Shown: in pieces, positions 11,488 to 23,012 of the stretch | Numbering within the stretch: the stretch's first letter is position 1 | How the letters are laid out: each line of letters begins with the position of its first letter | Assembly (NCBI GenBank): GCA_007922305.1 | Contig: ML677358.1 | Span: 14,228,131 to 14,292,130 of the forward strand | Origin: Dermatemys mawii | Lineage: Eukaryota > Chordata > Testudines > Dermatemydidae | DNA length: 64,000 bases | Reading direction: 5' to 3' | Made by a program: the position numbers and the translations under genes | The notes under the pieces: model-generated | Seen by the model: only the letters and a program-made list of their open reading frames with translations | The model's database searches: none | Told to the model about the DNA's origin: nothing

Positions 11488-12196
11488 ACAGTTACTGCAC
11501 CCAGCTGCCCTGTGCAGGGGAGCACTGTGTCCAGCCCCTAACCCTGAGCTGTGCTGGGGACTCCTTAATTATAGGCCGGGCCCTGGGTCTCAGTACCCCA
11601 GTAAAGAACTAGCAGCTGGCTTGAGCATCTGTGGTTCTGAAGCAAATAGGAACCCTCTGAAGATGTCCTGTCCTGCCGCATGTTGGGCCTTGTAGAAAAC
11701 CCAGGATGGCCTTTCCTGGGTCTGTCTCTGGGGTTGGTGTGGAGTTCCGGCCTGGAGTTCAATGGGGATCATAACAAGCCATTGCAACCTCTGTCTGGGC
11801 ACTGGCCAAGACCCATTTTGTATCTCCCCTAGCACCGCTCAGCCCATGGGTTGCTGGGGGTTGCCGGTAAATACCATACATTCCTTTCCCAGTCCCCTGG
11901 GGCCAAGGTTAATATCCCAGTGGTACTGCCAGAACCTTCCAGCCCAGAGGGCAAGAGCTCCAATGGGGGAAGGAAACTGAGGCCTCAGTGATGACACAGA
12001 GGGTCCTGGACTCTTCCCTGGGCCGGCCCCACTCCTGTGTCCAACTTCCGGTGCAGTTTTAGCTCCCTCCCCTCCCATGACATGTGAGCACTGCCCCCTG
12101 GCCACTCCTGCCTGCTGTTGTCAGGGGTCAAGACGTTGATGTTTATATTGGTTCAGGGCTTCGGCTCAGGGTTTTGTATATAAGGTGGAATCCCCC

Positions 12197-12223
12197 TTTT
12201 TTTTTTTTTTTTTTTAAAAAAAA
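12197..12223. repeat. T19-A8 homopolymer tract
   Basis: A run of 19 T followed directly by 8 A, just 10 bases before the AATAAA at 12,234. It may be the decayed end of a retroposon or part of the 3'UTR tail. Confidence 0.9.
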
Positions 12224-12233
12224 CAGCTTTACA

Positions 12234-12239
12234 AATAAA
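12234..12239 (+). terminator. CDX1: Candidate polyadenylation signal of CDX1
   Basis: A canonical AATAAA in an AT-rich setting (tttacaaataaaaatgcac), followed by moderately GC-rich sequence. It is the first AATAAA I find on the + strand after the CDX1 stop codon. The assignment to CDX1 is by position only. Confidence 0.45.
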
Positions 12240-14100
12240 AATGCACAAGAACCCGGCCCACCGTGAATTTGTTGCCCCCATGGTCTCAGTTAGAATCCAG
12301 CGCAGGCTCAGAGGAAGCTTCGTATCAGATTTCCGGGACGTGAGCTAAACTAATGAGAGTTTTCCAGGTAGCAAAGCAAGACGCTGCCGTCCCCTCTTTC
12401 TTCCCAGCTGCCGGCAGGATGCAGACAGCTCTTGGCCAGCCGGCTGTCGGATTTGGGCAGGTCCCTCATTGGGCTGGGTTTGGTGGAGGTTGGGGAAAAG
12501 GCGACGCTCCCAGCCAAGTTAATCCCCCAATCACCTGGCTGCCAAGGCCGAGATCGGTGGCTGGGGGGGGCGCTCTTGTGTCTGGTGCTGTCTGCGCAGG
12601 GGCCCTTTGTCCCCCTTGTTGACTTGTTTTGAAGCGTCTGCCACATTAATAAAGGGCTCTCTGGTTTTTAGGGTGATCCTTTTCCAGGCCCTAACACCAG
12701 GAGGGCGTGTGAAGTGTGCTAAGCCCCCAGCACCATGTGGGCACATCGCCAGCGCCTGGTGTCTCCGGTCAATACAGGCACTTCCCTGGTGCCCAGTGTC
12801 CCTGGTCCATATGGGCATGTCAGTGCCCGGTGCCCCTAGCACATGTGGGCACATTTTGGGTGCAGCGCACAGGGATTTAGTTCCTCTCAGCCCTAGCATG
12901 AATCAGGTGGCTCCATCAGTAGGCCGAGACTGTCACACAACTAGTGTTCCGGCTCCCAGTTCCCCAGGCCAGTTTGCTGTGCCTGGGGGAGCCTCCCTGA
13001 AGGCTGAAATCTTGTAACATCGGGGCGGGGACAGAGGGCGAGGGGAGAGAACAAAGAACAAGGCCACCAGCCACCCCTAAACGTGGCGGCCTCTGATAGG
13101 TGTCACCCCACCTCTAATCTCTGTTTATGATGGTTAGCAGGCCCAATACCCTCCCCAGTCAAGAACAATAAACAAAGAGAGAAGATGCAAGATAGCGCCT
13201 GGAGCAGCTGGCACTGGTGCCTTGTCGCGTGGAGAAGGGATGGCGAAGGAGAACGGGGACGGATGAGTAGCATCTGGCTTTGGGAACGCCTCCTGGTCCT
13301 GTTCCCATTCCCTGTCTCGCCCTTCCTCCGCGGTCACACTGCCCCCTCCCCCCCCACGGTCTCCCCTCTTGCCACTCATGCAGCCCCACGACTTCCCCTG
13401 CCGGTCTCTTGGAGGCTCTGCTTGCCAGCACCACAGAGCTTCTGGAGTAACCTGAGTGGGAGGGGAGAGGTGCTGGTACGAGGAGGAGGAGCAGATGGTT
13501 ACGAGTCATTTTGGATCCACATTAACCCAGGGCGATGCGGCCCTGGAGAGGGAGATCTTGACTGAGGTGGTCTGGGGTGGAGCTGGCTGTAGGATTCAGC
13601 ATGGGGCCTAGCTCTGCCAATTGCAAAGTTAGGGCAAGGCCAAGTGCCTTTGGAAACCCATTTCCAGCCATTGCCCGTGCCTGGGACTCCTCCCAGGGTT
13701 AATCAGCAGAGTGTTTTACTGTTCGTTCACCCCACGGGCTGAGCAGGGCCACACATAACACAGTGCCCTCCCCTGGGGGCATGGAGAGGTGGGAACACCT
13801 ACATGGCCTTGCTTCGTAATGAAGGTGGGTCTGGCAGGTGGGGTATGGGGGATGTTCGAGGGAGTATACTACGGGCCTAGTGCATGGAGGGGCTGGAGGT
13901 GCAGAGATGGGGTGGCGAGGGGGCGAGGGAGAATGCAGGGAGCAGGAGAGGTGAAGGGGGAGAGGCGGGCAGAGCTCTGGGGGGCTCTGGAGAAGGGGCA
14001 TGATGTAGTTAATCTAGAACAGAGGGCGTCAATGCAGTATAGGGAGGGGGACGTGACCAGGGTGGTGGAAGCAGTATAGCATCACAGTGGCTATTCGGAG

Positions 14101-14350
14101 ACTCAGATTCCAAGGCCAGACGGGCCCACATAGACCATCTAGTCTAACCTCCAGCTTCACACAGGCCTGACTAAATCTCTGGTTGGACGACAGCAGATCT
14201 TTCAGAAAAACAGCCCGCCTTGACTTAAAATGTTCAGCGATGGAGAATCCACTGCTCCCCTTGGTAAATCGTTCCAATGCTTCATTACCCCCTGCTAAAA
14301 ACGGGCACCATATTTCTAGTCTGAATTTATGTAGCTTCAATTTCCAGCCA
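14101..14350 (-). mobile_element. CR1 LINE 3' fragment
   Basis: Reverse-oriented CR1-type 3' end: 'gaccatctagtctaacctcc' followed by the usual 'ggagaatccactgc...cgttccaatg' region, in which the antisense strand encodes the last residues of ORF2 (the WNRLP-type segment). It is 5'-truncated and non-coding. Confidence 0.75.
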
Positions 14351-14403
14351 TACAGTATTTGTCTCCCTCATTTAACAGCATTTAACGTGAGACGCGGAGA
14401 CTA

Positions 14404-14616
14404 GGGGCTGTCTACATGGGGAATGCACAAGGAAGTGAGTGTGCAAGAGCTAAGGGGTAAATGTAAAGGGCAATCACTGCTCTGCACTATTGCCTTGTGT
14501 GGACACTCTTATTCTGCGCTAAAGCAGGTTCACCCAATCCCCACAAAGGGGCACTAGCGTGGAATAGCTGTTCAGCACTAGTGTGTGGGGCTTTCTACCC
14601 ATGTGGATGAGTCCCC
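14404..14616. mobile_element. Short inverted-repeat MITE
   Basis: The left end GGGGCTGTCTACATGGGGA pairs with the reverse complement of the right end, GGGGACTCATCCACATGGGT. The 213-bp unit has no coding capacity and carries the same 'GTCTACA' terminal theme as 11,227-11,487. Confidence 0.55.
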
Positions 14617-14624
14617 AGTGACAT

Positions 14625-14720
14625 ACTCCAGATCCCACAGGAAGTCTGTGACAAAGCGGGGACATGACCCCTTGTTCCCAAGCTCCAGTCTAGCACCTTA
14701 ACACTGGACCATCCTTGCAC
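14625..14720 (+). repeat. SINE/MIR-like fragment
   Basis: The segment 'gatcccacaggaagtctgtg ... tccagtctagcacctt' corresponds to the 3' half of the CORE/MIR-like repeat described at 6,493. It is old and diverged. Confidence 0.45.
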
Positions 14721-17184
14721 ACCTGAAGTGGGGCTGGGTGAGCAGGGTAAAGGAGCTGGGCACTTCTGGGAGCCTGGACTAACATCTGCACTAGGGGGTA
14801 TCTGCCAGTGGCAAGCTTCTGGGCTAGCTCTGAAGTCTCATAGGAGCGGAGGAATTGGGAAGGTGCCGTCGTGCAGGGCCATATTCCCCAGAGTTGCCTG
14901 GCCCTGGAGCACCTCGAGGAGCTGTCTCCCCTCTCAACCGGCAGGACAAGAGCAGGGAGAAGTTAAGCGAAGGGGGAATCACGCCAAGGTTCGGGATGGG
15001 TGAGTTACACAACTAGAGAATCCAGCAACGCAGCAAAGTTCCTTCCAGCCAGCCCAGGCTTGCAGCTGAATGTGGTGCTGGGCATTGCCTGGGTTATTAA
15101 CATACCAGGTTAGCTGTGGGAGCGGGTGGGGAGAACAAGGCCCCTGCCGCTTCCTCACTGGCACACCCCAGTCAGCGGCTGGAACGGGCCTTTCCATCAC
15201 TCCCCATTGGCACCTCTGCCATCATCCTACCGTTGGCATGGAGCTAGGCTAATCACGCTGTGTGTGTGTGAGACAGGGAGGTGTGCAAGTCTGTGTGTGC
15301 GAGCGTTGGTGTGCGGGAGGGAAGGGCATTGGGCTGGAAGGGAAGAGGGCGCTGACCGTGTGGGCAAAGGGAAGAGTGATGCAGCCATGGGAGAGGAGCC
15401 GTGATACTGCAGGAAGGAGAGGTGACACCGCTCAGAGTCCTGGGGTGGAGGGACGGGTCCGGGAAGGAATGGCCCCTGGGGGAGAGAGAGAAGACGCGTT
15501 TGCAGGTTGTTCCTGTCGGGATGAAATTCCACCTGATACTCGATCAGGTGCCTGACTGTTTGCATAGCAGGGTAAAAGTCCATCGAGCTGCAGGCTGTGC
15601 CCTTGGGTGCCTGCTGGCCAGGCGTGTGCAGGGAGCAGGCACCATCGGGAAGTGGCAATAAATGTGCCCCCACCCCTAGAATACACCTTGCCCTGGGTGA
15701 TGAAATGCATCTGCCCAGGTCCCTGGGGCCTCCCGCAGAGCATCCTTTTGGGGTTCAGAGGCCCCCCTCTTTAGCTTCCTGAAGCATTGGGATATTCCCG
15801 TTTGCCCTGAACTGGTCAATGACTATAGCGGGAGGAGAAGGTAGGCGCAATTTGAGTGTTAGTCACCGAGCCAGCTCCCCCAACGACATGCACACACAAA
15901 CTCTCCCCCCAGGCAGCTCCACCAGATGCCACGTGTCACCGGGACAGGTACGTCAACAGCAGATGGAAACTCACTTTCCTTCCCCAGCCCGACCAGCTGC
16001 CACTGCACAGCTCTGCTCCCAGTTCATCCCAGGACAGGACGGAGACGGGGCTGCTGGCTCTTACAGGGCGGCTCTGAGGAAGGCCAAGGTGTTCAAGGAG
16101 CATGGTCACACCGTGTGTGGGCTGCGTTTTTGTGTGTGTTGCATGAGTGTGTCCATATCCCAGCACCTTTCACGTCAGGATTTTTGATGCGGCTAGAGGC
16201 ATTCGGCCCCGTTTCCTTGACCTCAGGCTATCCTGGTAAATCACTGCTCGAAGACACCTCCTTCATAAAATAAAACCATAAACTATCATTAGCCCAGCAC
16301 ACAGCCACACTGCCAACAGTCTCCACACTGGTACATTACCAAACCATGACTAACCGGTGTCCTGAGACGTCTCTCTCCTTTCTGACGTCCTGCAAAGCAA
16401 AGACTGAATTGGGATGCCCATGTCCCAAGATCAGGGACTCTCTGCTAGCTTGCAAGATGGCTGGGGCATGGTAGCAGAGCAGTGAGGTCAGTTTGCTGAG
16501 GACAGTGCAGTTTATAAGCTTTCTGGGACAAAGAAGTTGAAGGGCCAAATTCTCTGGTGGGACAAACAACCCTAGCATCTGTCATATCAATGGAATTTTG
16601 CCCGTCACCAAATCCCAGCCTTCCAATCTGTAGCTCCAGCCCCCACTTCCTCCTGATCTAGATTCAGCAGCCCAGAAGGAAGGCCATTAACCTCAGTGGA
16701 GGCCCTGCCACCTACACCAGATCTGGGTTTGGCCTGTTACCTCATGTTCATCTTAACAGCATTCAAATTGCAATCCCTGATCTGCTCAGATTTTCCTCTT
16801 GAATGGGCTCAAACTGGCTGGAGTGGCAGATTCCCTCCCACTGCCAGAGCGGGGCCGGTTCTGCAGAACATGTTACACGGGTCTGCACCGAAGTGAATTT
16901 GTATCGGTCTCACCCACACCCATTTTGGACCAAATTCTCTGCTGGAGCAAATGGCCCCAACTCCATTGACATCACCATTTTCACCCACTGCTTGTAGCAG
17001 GCGCTTTGTTTCCACTGTCCATGAACATTCTTGCAACTGGCATTCACTGGCACAAATGTTCCGGGGAAGTTCAAAGTTGCACACGCAAACGACGGCAGAA
17101 ACTCCTCCAATGCACAGTGTAAGCCACAAGTGACACCTCTGAAAATGGGCTCTTCAGGCAAAAAGACAAAAGGTCTAACAAAAC

Positions 17185-17441
17185 TCCAATGGCTGGGTGT
17201 TGAAGTTAGAGAAATTGAGACTGGAAATAAGATGCAAAATGGAAAGACTGAGGGTAATTAATCACTGGAACAACGTACCAACAGCTTGGGGTGGAGTCTC
17301 CGGCATTGGAAATTTTCAATCAAGATTCGATGTATTTTCTAAAAGATCTGCTGGGGTTCAAACAGGAATTATTCAGGGACGTTCTGTGCATGAGGTCACA
17401 CTAGATGATCAGGGTGGTCCCTTCTGGATTTATAATCTCTG
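17185..17441 (+). mobile_element. CR1 LINE 3' fragment
   Basis: Forward copy. The sequence around 17,255-17,330 encodes an HWNN-type remnant of the CR1 ORF2 C-terminus, and it ends in the typical 'gaggtcacactagatgatca ... ggtcccttctgg' 3' region. It is truncated and decayed. Confidence 0.75.
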
Positions 17442-18190
17442 CGGTTGCACACTCAGCCAATCATGAAACAAAAACAATACCATGTGACTTCTCTGACTGC
17501 TCACAGCCTACCAATGTAGCTCAAAAAGTGAGTATCTGCAAAGAGCTGTAGTTCATGAGCAATCCATAGAGTTAACAAAATTTGTGTATATGAGGGCGGT
17601 GAGGGGAATCACTGAATATTTCCAAATATCTGAAAAAAATGGGATCTGGCATCCTGTTTGTTCTAGTAGTAGGATAAGAGGAGAAATTCACTGGATACAT
17701 TTTTCACTCAGCTCCACCCACTCCCACTGGGAAATTCAGATCATAAAACTTAGAATCCTAGTGGTAAAGTGTGCAAACTTTGAGGCACTGCATCATCCTT
17801 TTGCTCTTGTAGCTATGTCTCTATATGTAGGCGCCTTTCCCTTTTAGGGGTAGATTTTCAGAACTGCTTAAAGGGATTTAGGAGCACAACTCCCACCGGA
17901 AACCCATGAGATTTGCTCCTGAATCCCTGGGCACTTTGAAAATCTTGCTCTTTATTTTTTAATCTTATACCTTCCCCAACATACACAAATTCTACACTCC
18001 TTGTTCATCCTCAGACCTAAGCTTGTGATTCCCTCACACGCTCACATGGCCGAGCTGGACAGAGTGATCCAAATAATGCCCCCCACTATGTCACCAGGGG
18101 CCCACCCAGCTATTATACGCTGTAAAGCACAAAACAAGTCCACCCAGTGAAAAGTTTTATCCGGATGTCAGACAGCAGAGAGAGGCAGAG

Positions 18191-18322
18191 TTATTGGAAC
18201 AGTTTTTATAGTGCGGGTGCTGAAAGCCATCGAACCAAACTGTAAACCCTGTATACGATGGAAACCACTTCAAATTAGGGGGTGCTGCAGCACCCGCTGT
18301 ACCCCTAGTTCCAGCACCTATG
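18191..18322 (+). repeat. Interspersed repeat, 'ggtgctg...agcacc' type
   Basis: Recognised from memory as a common turtle repeat: 'ccatcgaaccaaactgtaaa' in its first half and 'gggggtgctgcagcaccc' near its end. The ends are weakly inverted (ttggaac and gttccag), so it may be a MITE. No target duplication was found. Confidence 0.5.
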
Positions 18323-21300
18323 GAGAGAGGTCGACATCCCTTGTGTACAGTTCATTGGCTTCATGCACTTCCATGAGAGAGCAGGAATTCCAATCCAGGC
18401 CCCCATACTGCGCATCGGAGGGCTGGCTGTCGAGCTGTAGACAGCAGGGGGGTTGCACTGATCAAATATTTTGTCACATATACTTACTGCTACAGACATG
18501 GCTGAGCTATAGGAGCCTCGTTAGCATCGGTGACGATGCCGTCTCCAGAGCAGCAGTCAAGAAAGGGAGCAGCGCTGAGCTCCGTTCAAGGTGATGTATG
18601 CAGCTTGCCCAACCCACTCGGCCTCTTTGCTCTCATCAGCTCAGAAAGAGCACATTGGCTGTGGCATCGAGCCGTCCTTGTTCACTGGCGGGGCTTCCCT
18701 GTCTTTAACGTGCCCAGTGAGCCAATATCCCGCTAGCCACTCCCTGCAGCCACAGGCCCCCGGCTCTCTCGGGCTGCCAGTGCCCAGGAGGTGTGAGAGC
18801 TCCTGGAAGTGCAGATACCCTGCTTCTGTCTGCGTCAGGCCCTTCCCAAAACTGAATCCCAGCTCAAGGGGAAACACCAGCCCCAGGGACTATTTCCTTC
18901 TCTAGGAGCTGCTCCCTCTTTCCCTAAGAAGTGCCTGTAGCTCCGTAGGAGCCCATCTGTGGCTGAAGAGACACATGGATTAGAAGAGAGCAGCGGGAGG
19001 TGGAAACCCACAGCCCTCTACCCCCTGGCTTAGTCCTTACCAGATCTCTTGTCATAGGGGCCTGTGCCAAGGCTTGACTGACAGGTACCTACTTCCTGTT
19101 CTCCCCTAGCCCCTTCACAGCCAATTGCTCTGTTTAAGCAGGGCTGGCAGGAGGAATTGTGCCTTCGGGCTTGACCAGAGTTTCGCCGGCCTGTTACCAG
19201 CCAGTCAGGACTTTAGGGAGCCGCAGACGCTCCTGAACATGGACCAGCGCGAAGGGGAAATGCCACTCGGGGGTCCAGCTCAAAGGCCCTTCCACTTGGG
19301 ACCCAGGGTTGCTGTGCAGCAGTGGGTGTGGGTGGGATAAGACTCCATTGGGTAAAATAGGATAAGGGAAGCGACCAGCATGGTTATAATTCACTGGGAC
19401 ACCTGCTAAAAGTGGAGTCTTACCAGTAACTCAGGCCATCGGCTCACCCTGCCCACTGTTACAATGGCCTCGCCGGGCTCCCGCTCAGCACTGCGGGGTT
19501 TTATTCGCCAGTCTCAGCGAGTCATTCCTGATGCACCCCACCCAGCCACCCTCAGTCCCTCAAATCTGCAGCCGGCCTGATAAAGGCCCCAGAGACGCCT
19601 GGGCTGAAGGAGTCTCTGCCCGTTCCTCCTGCTGAGCTCCTGACAGCCGGCAGAGCAAGGCCTGATGCAAGGGAGAGCTATCCGGTCCCTGACTGTGGAT
19701 TCCTGCCTGTCGCCCTCAGAGCAGGTCCAGCCCTGCTAAGGGGAGCGGGGCCCCTCCCAGTGCAGAGCGGTTCCCTGCATTGTCCAGCAAGGGGCCGGTG
19801 TCCTAAAATATCCCAGTGTCCCAGCGCTTCCCCAGAGATTGTACGGTTCAGCCTGGTACAGCTCACTGCCAGTGGTCCCCTCCCGAGCACCAGTCTACGT
19901 CGCTGCTTGCTACATGTCACCCGAACTGGGCCACCCTAATCCCTCTCCCTCCCTGGGGTTTGCTCCTTCCCCCGACAGCTCTAACTACGAGGGAACGGCT
20001 CCCCTTCTTAAAACCAATCCCCCTCCCGCCAGCTAATTACTTCCATTGCTCCCATGCTGCAAGAATTCTTCGAACTGGGCCTGTTCCAGAGCTCCAACAG
20101 CAGGGGGAGCAGGGACACCAGGTTTGGGCCTTGCGCGGAGACCCCTGGAGGAGTGCCAGCTGTCAAGGCCCATCATGCCCAGTCACCTGGGCAGAACTGG
20201 GCTGGGAACCAGCTCCCACCCAGAGCAGGGCTACTGGGAGAAGGACAAGGGGAAGGAGGGAGAAAAGACAGGAGGGGAGAGAAGGCGTCAGGAGGAGAGA
20301 GAGTGACAGCAGCAGAGCCAAGATGGAGGGAGGCGAGAGGGAGGGAGAAGGGGCCCAGATCTGACTTGATCAGTCAGATTTTACAGGGCAAGGGAGGCGG
20401 GGGCAGGATCATTGTGTCCAGACCAGCTGAGGTATGAGGCAACAACCCCCTCATCCCCTTCAGCTCCTCAGCAAGCCCATGACCCAGGAGTTGCTCACCG
20501 GAGGATGGGGACTGCAGGAATATTTTCTGTAGCCCTTCCATGTTAGGGGGAGTCTGGCTGGCCTGTGGGTATGAGGATCCCCTTCCCCCCGCCTCCCCGC
20601 CCACCCCGGGTGGGGAACTGTGTCTGGAACTCATTTCAACCCAGGTCTAGCAAAACCCATTTCTACCCTGCGGTGACCGGTCAGTGTGGACGGGGCCAAA
20701 GCGCGATAGAACCGGGCTGCAGAGCCGTGCGCCAGCACAGCTCTGTGCAAACGGGGGCCCAAGGCTTGAGGCTACTGGGCATCTTCACTAAACACACTGA
20801 GAACCCCGGCAGCTTTGTCTGGCACCTCGGTCATGGCAGGCTGTCTGCTGGAAATCAGATCAAGAGCCCAGCTGCCCGGCTCCACCATTCAGCGCTTCTG
20901 GGATGGATTCTCTGTGGGTTGCCGCTGCTTGGGTCATTCGCATGCCCCAGCCTGGGGAGGGAGGGATGTCGCCAGTGCCCCTTGGGGGGGATCTTTCCAA
21001 GACACCCCAGCGCCGTCCCTCTGGGTCTCACTGCAGCCTCGGTTTGTGCTGGGGCCTCAGGCTGGAATGCGGAGTTGTGGGGGTTGAAGATTTTCTTGCT
21101 CCGGAAGCGGGAGGTAAGTGATCAGCTCCCGGTGCCTATGTCTACGCACTCTGGGATTCTGTGCCGTTGGGGAATGATCACCATAGTGTGATGCCAGTGC
21201 CCAGAGTCCTGCCTCCGAAAGTCACGGCATCAGCCCCTTAGCTTAGCAGGTGTCCAGCTGTGACCCAGGGACAGCGGATGATTTATGCAACCCTTGCTGG

Positions 21301-21330
21301 TGCTTCTTGGAGAGCTGGCTAATCACGCGG

Positions 21331-21545
21331 GAGGAAGGATGGGCTTGTGATTAAGGCACTGGGCTGGAACTCAGGAGATCTGAGATCTGTTCCTAGCACT
21401 GCATCAAACTTCCTCTGGGACCTTGGGTAAATCAGTTAACCATGTTGTGCCTCAGTTTCCCCAGAATAAGGGTATAATAATACTTCCTCCCCTGACGTGT
21501 GTGCTCTGAGGATTACGTTATTAGCATATGTGAGATGCACCAGAG
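21331..21545 (+). repeat. tRNA-derived SINE (cryptodiran-type)
   Basis: A tRNA-like head with an A-box-like segment (gggcttgtgattaaggcac) and a B-box-like segment (gatctgttcctagc) is followed by the body 'gggaccttgggtaaatcagt ... gtgcctcagtttcccc' and an AT-rich tail (tataataatac). This layout matches the Pol III SINEs of cryptodiran turtles as I remember them. It is a diverged copy, not an active tRNA gene. Confidence 0.65.
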
Positions 21546-22829
21546 AAAAGCCAATAAGTAAATGAAGCAAGTTCTCCTCCTTACTCCCAGCTGCTAATGG
21601 TCCCAGGTTGGCAGTTGGTGTAGTTATCTCAGGGACATGGCAGGAGGGGGGATGTCTGGGAGCCCAGCTGTCTAGGAAGAGGTGCTCTGCGCTATGAGAC
21701 TGTTTGAGAGACCCTGTCCTAGCGCCTGCAGCATGACACTGTTCCCTGGGGCGCTGGCTGCCCCAAGCGATAGCTCCCACGGCAATGTCTCTCTGGGCAG
21801 AGGGCGGAATAAATACGGGCAGAAATGAACCGGGAGGTGCAGTGACAGGTCTGGTTTTCTGTCCTGCACCTGCGTGCTGACTGGCAGCTCTACAACTGGA
21901 AAGAGAGGGGCTCCCTTCTCCGGCCGGGGAATCAGCTCTTGCTCCCAGGCAGACACACTAACCCTGTTGTACGTTGCTGGGCTGCCACACTGTGCAGGGA
22001 GGCTGCTAGGGGTCCTTGCCAGTGTCTGCTGCTTAGAGCTGTGCTTCGGGGTTCCCTGTCTCAGAGCCTATCTCTTATGGGATGTTGGGAGAACCTCAGG
22101 GTGCCTTCTGCATGGGCAATCGCAGGGCCAGCTTAAAGAAGGGCCCAGTCAGCGCTGGTTGGGTGAACCTCAGGGGTCTAGTCTGGCTGGATATCTAGGC
22201 CAACTCTTAGTGGCTTGATCCCATTGTATCTGCTGATACGCTCAACCCTTACCTGCAGCACACCCTGTTATTCAAGTCCTGCCGCCCCTCCCCAGGCAGC
22301 ATTTTAGCTCTGTCTTACTGTGCCTCGCTATTCCAGTCCCCCCCACCGCTCCTCCCCCTCAAACCTCGCCTGTGACATGGCCCCTTGCTCAAACCTGGGC
22401 CACTCCCGGGCATTGGTGGCCAGCAATGGCAAATTGCCAGCCGGATCCATGACCGGTTGGGACCACGAGACCCAGCACGCTCATTCCACATGTGATGAAG
22501 CCCTGGTCTCCTCCTTATTCCCACTTAATGAGCATTCCCTCGCTGGATTACTGAGGATCCCCAGTCCCTGAGCCACTGAGGTTGTCCTCATTGGAACTCA
22601 TTGTTTTCCCGACGTAGGACTCAGCCCACATGGCAGAAACCCTTTTGATTGATAGTCCATCTGCAGCCTGCTGGGATCCATCCACCTGCTGCTCCCCACC
22701 CAGCAATTTCCAACTCAGAGCAAACCTTGTGTGCCAGCCCTGCTGGTTGCACCCTGCCTCCCTGGCATCCCTGTCTCATTCCGCCTCATTCTAGACAGGG
22801 TTAACATCTCCTCCATCTGTGCCAGGAAC

Positions 22830-22979
22830 ACCCAGCCGAGGAGGAGAGAGCCGGAGAGCGAGAAGTGGGATTCTTCCCTTTCTTTTTCGGATTCTCCTCC
22901 TCTCCCTCCCCATCGCCGTAGAGACGGTCTCCGGGGCGAGCACGGAGAGGCAGGGGAAGCATAGCAACAGGACTTCAGG
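22830..22979 (+). promoter_or_regulatory. SLC6A7: Probable SLC6A7 core promoter / 5'UTR
   Basis: The 150 bases before the SLC6A7 start codon are locally CpG-rich (about ten CpGs) and purine/pyrimidine-biased (gaggaggagagagccggag, ttctcctcctctccc), with no TATA box in the expected place. That composition fits a TATA-less CpG promoter and a short 5'UTR. The start site is not determinable from sequence. Confidence 0.5.
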
Positions 22980-23012
22980 ATGAAGACGGTCCAGAAGCAC
23001 CATCTCCGGGAG
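22980..23012 (+). CDS. SLC6A7: SLC6A7 exon 1 (start codon, residues 1-11)
   Basis: A short first coding exon, ATG followed by [10 protein letters not shown], then donor gtaggaag. It ends in phase 0 and joins the PVIPDLL... of exon 2, as MKKLQGAHLRK|PVTPDLL does in mammals. It sits at the end of the CpG-rich block. The small size makes it the least certain exon, but position, phase and residue pattern agree. Confidence 0.85.

Larger units (their letters stand above)
8809..12255 (+). other. CDX1: Probable CDX1 3'UTR and 3' flank
   Basis: No coding sequence. I saw no AATAAA on the + strand between the stop codon and 12,234, so the transcript may run about 3.4 kb to that signal. An AATAAG variant at about 8,933 could give a much shorter UTR. 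The stretch contains a hAT MITE (9176-9300) and a fold-back element (11,227-11,487). The extent is inferred from sequence signals only. Confidence 0.4.
12256..22800. other. CDX1-SLC6A7 intergenic region
   Basis: No coding exon or RNA gene recognised. The region holds CR1 fragments (14,101-14,350 and 17,185-17,441), a fold-back MITE (14,404-14,616), SINE-like pieces (14,625-14,720 and 21,331-21,545) and a further interspersed repeat (18,191-18,322). TG-rich simple sequence lies near 15,260-15,310. Long open frames such as 20,565-21,191 lack any familiar domain, start context or conserved motif and are not annotated. The rest is unremarkable unique sequence. Confidence 0.7.

Noticed and set aside
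1..12260. Retinoic-acid response element (DR5) expected near CDX1
   Set aside because: No pair of AGGTCA-like half-sites with 5-base spacing was seen. Single half-sites such as 7,254 are not enough.
20565..21191. Open frame of 208 codons on the + strand
   Set aside because: The translation has no recognisable domain, is rich in Gly/Pro/Ser/Cys as expected of GC-rich noncoding DNA, and has no splice or promoter support.
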